From contig JAESTZ010000043.1 of assembly GCA_016763315.1 (NCBI GenBank), positions 1-64,000 on the forward strand: a stretch of 64,000 nt of DNA, written 5' to 3'. This document shows, in pieces, positions 59,239-64,000 of this stretch (position 1 is the first letter of the stretch; each line of letters begins with the position of its first letter). The stretch is from Robiginitomaculum sp. Lineage in GTDB: Bacteria; Pseudomonadota; Alphaproteobacteria; Caulobacterales; Maricaulaceae. The notes under the pieces were generated by a model. It did not search any database, had not been told where the DNA came from, and was given only the letters and a program-made list of their open reading frames with translations. A program made the translations under genes and the position numbers.

Positions 59239-59988
59239 TTACCCAGCAAGGCAAATCACACTTAGGTTTCGGCCATAGCCCGATTCGCCTGCTTGTAGTG
59301 ATCTGCGATAGCTAAAAAAGTTATTTTTTTGCATAAAGGTGTCAGTGCCAATGATATTGCAAGACGAAATACCTGATTGCTTTAATTGGTGTTGGCAAAA
59401 GCGGGCTAGATCAAACTGTAGCTTCGGTGGAAATGGTTGTAAAAAAAACTGGCCATTAAATAATGATTTTTCTAAAAATTCATCGGCAAATTCTGCTCCA
59501 ACCTCATAACTTTCTTGAGCAATACACGGCCCTATACTGGCGACAATCCGGTTTCTTTGCGCGCCTAAAAATGTCATGTGAAGAACCGTTTGTTCAAGCA
59601 CTCCAGCCAAAGCACCTCGCCAACCTGCATGGGCAGCGCCAATTACTCCAGCTTGCGTGTCGGCCAGTAATACGGGTGCGCAATCGGCAGTTTTAATAAC
59701 TAATGCCAAGCCTTTTGCATCTGTTACCATAGCATCAGCTTGTGGTTTTCCTGCTGCCCATGGCGCTGCAACGGGGCGAGCCTTGGCTGAATGGATCTGC
59801 TCAACTTCGATCATTCTGCTGTCTGGAATTTGTAATTGTTTGGCAATATAGGCGGTTTGGGCAATAATTAGTTTTGGGTCTTGAGCGTCAAGTTCGGTTT
59901 TGGTTTCTGGCATGCCGTAAAACCCATGTGACAATTCTGCTTGAGCCATCAAAGGGCGGCTGGAGGCTTTAGTTAGGGATTTAAACAT
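59239..59988 (-). CDS. pgeF: Peptidoglycan editing factor PgeF (laccase-domain, YfiH)
   Basis: A 249-residue member of the multicopper polyphenol oxidase-like family; PgeF removes misincorporated residues from cell-wall precursors, and related proteins act on purine nucleosides. Seen: QIHSAKA, ADAMVTDAKGLALVIKTADCAPVLLAD (conserved Cys), GAAHAGWRGALAGV (His) and GPCIAQESYEVG. ATG 59988 is chosen; a TTG one codon upstream overlaps the preceding gene. It overlaps the MidA-like gene by eight bases. Confidence 0.9.
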   Translation of the reverse strand: MFKSLTKASSRPLMAQAELSHGFYGMPETKTELDAQDPKLIIAQTAYIAKQLQIPDSRMIEVEQIHSAKARPVAAPWAAGKPQADAMVTDAKGLALVIKTADCAPVLLADTQAGVIGAAHAGWRGALAGVLEQTVLHMTFLGAQRNRIVASIGPCIAQESYEVGAEFADEFLEKSLFNGQFFLQPFPPKLQFDLARFCQHQLKQSGISSCNIIGTDTFMQKNNFFSYRRSLQAGESGYGRNLSVICLAG

Positions 59989-61093
59989 CAAACCCGGTTG
60001 GTTCTTCCAACCCTTTTGAATATACAGCCATTACCTTGAATAATTTCCCCATCTCGCTGTCATCGCTTAAACGATGAACCTGTCTGGCGATTTTGGCGCG
60101 AGCACCTGTTTGCCCGCTCGATAAAGCTGCGGCGCGCTCTAACAATCCCATTTGCTGTAACCATGAGCCTTGAGTGACAATATTGCTGGTTAATAATCCA
60201 GCTTGGTTTGCTATGCGACTTAGCTCGGCAAAGTCTACTTGCGCCGTCAAGTCAACTTCACCGGATCGTTTAAGCGGGTCGACCTTTTGATGTTTACTGA
60301 CTGCTTGTAAGCTGTCACCTGCTTCGCTTTTGGCGGAGCCATAATCTATAAACAAAGCCATTACCGGGTCATTTTTTGCTCGCTCGGCTAATGGTTCAAA
60401 AAACCCTGCTAGTCCGCTGCGTATTTCCGCCAGAGTATTATCAGGAGCTTGTCGTAAAGCCGGCGGTATCAGTTTTAACTCGGTTTCGGCCAATGGAGTG
60501 GTCGATAGTGTAAACTGTAATTCATCAGTGTCCGACAGGGCTATTAATCGTTCAAACCAGAAATCCTTTTGCCGTACGAACTGGCGAACTGGCAAACAAT
60601 CCAGATATTCATTGGCCACCAGCAATAATGGCCCGGAGCCGGTATCATTTAAGGCATCTGTCCAGTTAATGGTCTGCGGAAAGCCGCCTAAAGTTTTTGC
60701 TTGCACTGCAATCAATGCTGCACTGGCCTCAATTAAATGCACCTGTAGAGATTTGCAGAATTCTGGAATGCTGTGCGCGGTTCGTAGAATATCACTCATC
60801 ATCGTGCCCTTGCCGGGGCCAAGTTCCACCAGTTGGGTTGTTTTTGGCTTACCCATTGCTTGCCAGCAATTTGCCAGACATATCCCGATTAACTCGCCAA
60901 ATATCTGGCTTATTTCCGGAGCAGTAATGAAGTCGGCTCCGGCTCCAATCGGATCACGGGTTGGATAATATCCGTGCCGGGGATCCAATAGGCAAAGAGT
61001 CATATAATGCGCCACCGACATTGGTCCGTCTTGGCTTATTTGTCGTAGCAAGCGTTGCGACAGGTTTATAGGTAAAACCTGTTGTTCAGGCAT
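59981..61093 (-). CDS. MidA/NDUFAF7-like SAM-dependent methyltransferase
   Basis: A 370-residue protein of COG1565 type, whose eukaryotic relative (NDUFAF7) methylates an arginine of a complex I subunit; bacterial members may do the same. Seen: SVAHYMTLCLLDPRHGYYPTRDPIGAGADFITAPEISQIFGELI at the start, motif I VELGPGKGTMM, LVANEYLDCLPVRQF and a late YGSAKSE. It is between lgt and pgeF, overlapping both, an arrangement that is widely conserved in alphaproteobacteria. Confidence 0.9.
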   Translation of the reverse strand: MPEQQVLPINLSQRLLRQISQDGPMSVAHYMTLCLLDPRHGYYPTRDPIGAGADFITAPEISQIFGELIGICLANCWQAMGKPKTTQLVELGPGKGTMMSDILRTAHSIPEFCKSLQVHLIEASAALIAVQAKTLGGFPQTINWTDALNDTGSGPLLLVANEYLDCLPVRQFVRQKDFWFERLIALSDTDELQFTLSTTPLAETELKLIPPALRQAPDNTLAEIRSGLAGFFEPLAERAKNDPVMALFIDYGSAKSEAGDSLQAVSKHQKVDPLKRSGEVDLTAQVDFAELSRIANQAGLLTSNIVTQGSWLQQMGLLERAAALSSGQTGARAKIARQVHRLSDDSEMGKLFKVMAVYSKGLEEPTGFDV

Positions 61094-61967
61094 TTTTGGT
61101 TCCAGTGTTTCTGCTTAAAGCAAAAGCAATAAACGCTAGTCCGATCATCCACATAGGTGCAGAATAAACCATACCTCGGGTGAAACCAAATATTAGCTCT
61201 GCGTCCGGCTCGCGGACATTTTCGACCAAGGTGCGAAACACTCCGTACCCAGTAAGGAATATTCCAGCAGTTAGTCCCGGTTTGGCCAAGGAGCGAAAAT
61301 AATGCGTAGCCACTCGCAAGATCAAAAACAATACCAGACCTTCTAATATTGCTTCGTATAATGGACTGGGGTGGCGGGTGATTGCGCCGCCTGATGGGTC
61401 ACATGGAAATGACATCGCCATTGGCCCGTCCCAAGGTCGGCCATATAATTCACCGTTTATCAAGTTTGCCAGACGCACAAGCCCTAAACCGATCGGAGCA
61501 ACCGGCGCAATCGCATCAGCCAGGCGCAATAATGGTATCTGCTTGCGCCATGCCACATAAATAACAGCCAGTGACACCCCGATCATGCCGCCATGAAATG
61601 ACATGCCGCCATTCCAAGTTTTTAGTATCTGTATCGGTGTTGCGAACATCGCTGGATCATAAAGCAGAACATAGCCTAGTCTTCCGCCGACAATCACGCC
61701 CAATGTTGCCCAAAAAAGCATGTCTTCGGTGGTCGAAATTTTGATTGGCGATTTGTCTTTTTTTCCTTTTGCGCTCCACAAAGAGTTATTTTTTATCAAC
61801 CGGTGAAAATAGACGGCTCCTAAAATAAGTCCAAGCAGATATCCAATAGAGTACCAGCGAAGGGAAATGGGTCCAAAAATATGAAAAATCACCGGGCTAA
61901 AGCCGGGAATTGGTGAACAATTATGCACAGTTTCTTGAGTTGTCTGTAAAAGAGAGAGAATTATCAT
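61086..61967 (-). CDS. lgt: Prolipoprotein diacylglyceryl transferase
   Basis: Inner-membrane enzyme that adds diacylglycerol to the lipobox cysteine of prelipoproteins such as those encoded in this window. The 293 residues have seven hydrophobic segments and the family blocks ISLRWYSIGYLLG, GGRLGYVLLYDP, HGGMIGV, ARLANLINGELYGRP (arginines essential in the family) and HPSPLYEAILEG. The ATG at 61967 is chosen; the frame extends 12 codons upstream into the leader near the hairpin-1 repeat. Confidence 0.94.
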   Translation of the reverse strand: MIILSLLQTTQETVHNCSPIPGFSPVIFHIFGPISLRWYSIGYLLGLILGAVYFHRLIKNNSLWSAKGKKDKSPIKISTTEDMLFWATLGVIVGGRLGYVLLYDPAMFATPIQILKTWNGGMSFHGGMIGVSLAVIYVAWRKQIPLLRLADAIAPVAPIGLGLVRLANLINGELYGRPWDGPMAMSFPCDPSGGAITRHPSPLYEAILEGLVLFLILRVATHYFRSLAKPGLTAGIFLTGYGVFRTLVENVREPDAELIFGFTRGMVYSAPMWMIGLAFIAFALSRNTGTKNA

Positions 61968-62002
61968 GGCTGATCCATTGCGAATTACGTCAACATTGTC
62001 CA

Positions 62003-62099
62003 TATATACTCAAAATACTCAATTGGGCAGTGTTTTGAATATAATTTTCTCTGTTGCCCATCAATTTATCTAAAACGGCGCCAACTTTTTGGCTTGATG
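62003..62099. repeat. Two-hairpin intergenic element between lgt and ubiK
   Basis: Hairpin 1 (62003-62043): TATACTCAAAATACT and AGTGTTTTGAATATA. Hairpin 2 (62058-62099): CCATCAATTTATC-TAAAACG and CAACTTTTTGGCTTGATG. It is followed by TAATATAATA. Same order and spacing as at 55879. Confidence 0.7.
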
Positions 62100-62138
62100 T
62101 AATATAATACGAGCTAAAATAATTTTGTGGAATATCTT

Positions 62139-62426
62139 ATGCAAACAAAAAATCCAATTTTTGACGACCTTGCTGAAATAATGACAGGTGCAGCAGGTAT
62201 AGTCGCTGGCGCTGGCGAGGAAGTGCGGACCGTTATTCGCTCTCGTGCAGATCGTCTGGTTGCCGATATGGATTTGGTAAGCCGCGAGGAATTTGAGCTT
62301 GTGAAGGCTATGGCAGTAAAGGCGTTGGCCGAAAATGAAGCTTTGCGACAACAAATTGCCGCGATGAACAAGCCAAAGAAAAAGACTACTAAAAAACCTG
62401 CCACTAAACTTGGTGGTGTGAAATAG
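62139..62426 (+). CDS. UbiK/BMFP-family accessory factor
   Basis: A 95-residue protein of the membrane-fusogenic BMFP family: NPIFDDLAEIMTGAAGIVAGAGEEVRTVIRSRAD is amphipathic, VSREEFELVKAMAVKALAENEALRQQI is a short coiled coil for trimerisation, and the tail is Lys-rich. In E. coli UbiK helps ubiquinone synthesis. ATG 62139 is preferred over a GTG four codons upstream because family members start MQTxNP. Divergent from lgt. Confidence 0.85.
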   Translation: MQTKNPIFDDLAEIMTGAAGIVAGAGEEVRTVIRSRADRLVADMDLVSREEFELVKAMAVKALAENEALRQQIAAMNKPKKKTTKKPATKLGGVK

Positions 62427-62540
62427 TCACATTTTTATCTGAAATTTTATAACTAGCTATTTAACCATGGTTGCAGGCATTAGGCAGGCTATTGTGGGTG
62501 TTTAGCAGTATTATGAATCGGTAACTTACGGGAGTATAAT

Positions 62541-63041
62541 TTGGAAGCCGACATGCAATATTCTTCGTTCGCAGACGATCCACTAGATAAAGTGGAGCAG
62601 TTCCTGGTACAGGAGCAAATACTGTTTGAACGTATCAGTGAATACGAAATTCAATTCTCGGTTACCGGAACCTGGTGTGATTATCCAATGTGGTTTCGCT
62701 GGTTACCGGTGCAGGCTATGGTGCAGGTGGGGCTTGGCATAGAGGCGAGGGTTCCGCAAAATCGACGAGTAGAAGCGAAAGATCTGGTAGTTCAAGTCAA
62801 TGAGCGACTAATCATTGGCAATTTTGATATGTGGTCTGCTGATGGAACTTTGGTTTTTCGCTTGGGGCAATTGATCGAATCAGGGAACACAGCTAGTGAG
62901 GAACTTGCTGCAAAAATGAATCGGGCAGCTATTGAAGCGGCCGAAATGTTAGTGCCGGCACTTAACCTTTTGCTTTGGAGCGAAAAAACCGCAACACAGG
63001 CTGTAGAAGCAGCAATGTTTGAAACCATGGGGGAAGCATGA
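62541..63041 (+). CDS. YbjN-domain protein
   Basis: A 166-residue, cytoplasmic, chaperone-like fold protein: DPLDKVEQFLVQEQILFERISEYEIQFSVTGTWCDYPMWFRWLP and IGNFDMWSADGTLVFRLGQ are family features. A GGAG at 62531-62534 stands six bases before the TTG at 62541 and twenty before the next ATG (62553), so the TTG is the better start. The end overlaps proC by an ATGA, as in many alphaproteobacteria. Function unknown. Confidence 0.85.
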   Translation: MEADMQYSSFADDPLDKVEQFLVQEQILFERISEYEIQFSVTGTWCDYPMWFRWLPVQAMVQVGLGIEARVPQNRRVEAKDLVVQVNERLIIGNFDMWSADGTLVFRLGQLIESGNTASEELAAKMNRAAIEAAEMLVPALNLLLWSEKTATQAVEAAMFETMGEA

Positions 63042-63871
63042 GACTGCGTAAACCGCGTATAGCCTTGATCGGTGCCGGACGAATGGGCGGGTCACTCCTG
63101 CGTGGCTGGGCGGTAAATGGCGGCTTTGCACCAGAGGGCTCGGTATTGGTGGTTGATCCGAATTGTAGTGATAGTATTAGTCAATTGGTTGAGGAAAATT
63201 CCGGTCGTGTAGTTGCTTCTACTGACAAGGATAGCTTAACCAAGCTCGAAGTATTAGTCTTGGCGGTAAAACCGCAAATATTTAACGAAGTGGCGCACAA
63301 ACTTGCGCCCATGTTACCGAAAGATGTTTTGATAATATCTATTATTGCCGGAACGACTATTGATCGTATCAGTAATCTCTTTGGGCCGAGGGCAATAGTT
63401 CGTGCCATGCCCAATATTGCTGCGGAAATTGGCAAATCAGTGACAGTTATTTGTAATAATTCCGAAGTGAACAGCAAACATACCGAGAAAGTTGATAGAT
63501 TATTGGGTGCTGTTGGTAGTCTGGAGCACATTGAAGATGAAAGACTGATGGATGCTGTGACGGCTGTATCAGGATCGGGGCCGGCATATTTCTTTTTGCT
63601 GGTTGAAGCTTTGGCTGCTGCCGGTCAAGCTGAAGGCTTGCCAGAAGCATTAGCTAGAAAACTGGCAAGCGAGACCCTTATTGGTTCCGGTTCATTATTT
63701 GAAGCCCGGCAACAAACACCTTCGTCAATAAGAGCCGATGTTACTTCATCGGGCGGAACGACGGCTGCTGCTCTTGATGTGATGATGGGAAATGGCGCGT
63801 TTGCAGAAATGATTCGTAACGCCGTTTCTGCCGCCACTAGGCGCAGTATTCATTTGCGTAATTCCGGTTAG
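63038..63871 (+). CDS. proC: Pyrroline-5-carboxylate reductase
   Basis: Last step of proline synthesis: reduces pyrroline-5-carboxylate with NAD(P)H. The 277 residues show the Rossmann motif ALIGAGRMGGSLL, VLAVKPQ, AGTTIDRIS, RAMPNIAAEIGKS and the P5CR signature VSGSGPAYFFLLVEALAAAG, then DVTSSGGTTAAAL. The stop codon overlaps the convergent kinase gene's stop by three bases. Confidence 0.95.
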   Translation: MRLRKPRIALIGAGRMGGSLLRGWAVNGGFAPEGSVLVVDPNCSDSISQLVEENSGRVVASTDKDSLTKLEVLVLAVKPQIFNEVAHKLAPMLPKDVLIISIIAGTTIDRISNLFGPRAIVRAMPNIAAEIGKSVTVICNNSEVNSKHTEKVDRLLGAVGSLEHIEDERLMDAVTAVSGSGPAYFFLLVEALAAAGQAEGLPEALARKLASETLIGSGSLFEARQQTPSSIRADVTSSGGTTAAALDVMMGNGAFAEMIRNAVSAATRRSIHLRNSG

Positions 63872-64000
63872 GATTTCGATTGCGGCAGGATTAACTCCAC
63901 TAGCAAGCCGCCATGAATAGATTCTTGCAGGTGTATCTCGCCGCCATGGGCGTGGGCTGCGTCTCTGGCAATTGATAGCCCTAATCCAACTCCTTCGGTA
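63868..64000 (-). CDS. Sensor histidine kinase, C-terminal end (partial)
   Basis: The reading frame enters from the window edge and ends at TAA 63868-63870. The visible 43 residues include the G2 box GVGLGLSIARDAAHAHGGEI and the end LLVELILPQSKS, as in HATPase_c domains of EnvZ-like kinases. The rest lies outside the window. Confidence 0.8.
   Translation of the reverse strand, partial: TEGVGLGLSIARDAAHAHGGEIHLQESIHGGLLVELILPQSKS

Overview
The window is a stretch of alphaproteobacterial chromosome of moderate, somewhat AT-rich composition. The evidence is gene content and gene order: pyrB-pyrC-plsY-dprA followed by topA; lgt, a MidA/NDUFAF7-type methyltransferase, pgeF and prsA; ubiK-ybjN-proC; a DUF2093 gene; a FlaEY-like protein beside sugar genes of the flagellin-glycosylation type; and several families of short intergenic palindromes of the kind common in this class. 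A flagellated member of the Hyphomonadaceae/Caulobacterales/Maricaulales side is my best guess, held weakly. I found no rRNA, tRNA, CRISPR array, transposase or integrase.

Layout. 0-8 kb: RhlE helicase, a membrane fatty-acid desaturase, and a four-gene MacA / MacB-ATPase / MacB-permease / NodT export operon whose genes all overlap. 7.8-15.1 kb: a surface-sugar module with a PseB-like dehydratase, then SpsF-like cytidylyltransferase, RmlD-like reductase, NeuB/PseI-like synthase and GNAT, followed by a 905-residue FlaEY-like beta-propeller protein. 15.1-16.4 kb: three unrecognised AT-rich membrane or lipoprotein genes, one of 58 residues. 16.5-22.6 kb: a large exported TPR protein and a TonB-dependent receptor. 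23-31 kb: a cyclopropane-lipid synthase, then what looks like a metal/envelope-stress neighbourhood: a DUF2933 protein, a 58-residue CC-motif protein, an ECF sigma / membrane anti-sigma / periplasmic-sensor operon, a seven-EF-hand protein, glnE, and a Met/Lys/His-rich lipoprotein. 31-40 kb: a catalytically dead-looking glutamine-amidotransferase homologue, topA, dprA, plsY, pyrC, a pyrB with an in-frame stop, and a frame-disrupted AbgT transporter. 40-42 kb: an Eco29kI-like restriction-modification pair between chromosomal genes. 42-50 kb: an M16 protease, a lytic transglycosylase, MscS, and a decayed toxin/immunity-like cassette flanked by direct repeats. 50-64 kb: mostly housekeeping genes (phosphoribosyltransferase, xth, lysoplasmalogenase, M23 peptidase, YccA, ThpR, a split hybrid kinase, prsA, pgeF, midA-like, lgt, ubiK, ybjN, proC), ending inside a sensor-kinase gene.

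Two themes cross the window. First, a two-hairpin intergenic element of roughly 100 bp (an outer 'TATA...' hairpin about 9-15 bp from a CATCAAC...GTTGATG hairpin) is present in four copies, plus solo halves; one copy has another palindrome nested inside it. Second, four reading frames are interrupted: topA and the hybrid kinase at poly-A runs, abgT by a frameshift, and pyrB by a TAA. These may be real decay, slippage-dependent expression or assembly errors, and only reads can decide. Coordinates for genes called with TTG/GTG or with several possible starts were chosen from ribosome-binding sites and family N-termini, as stated in each entry.
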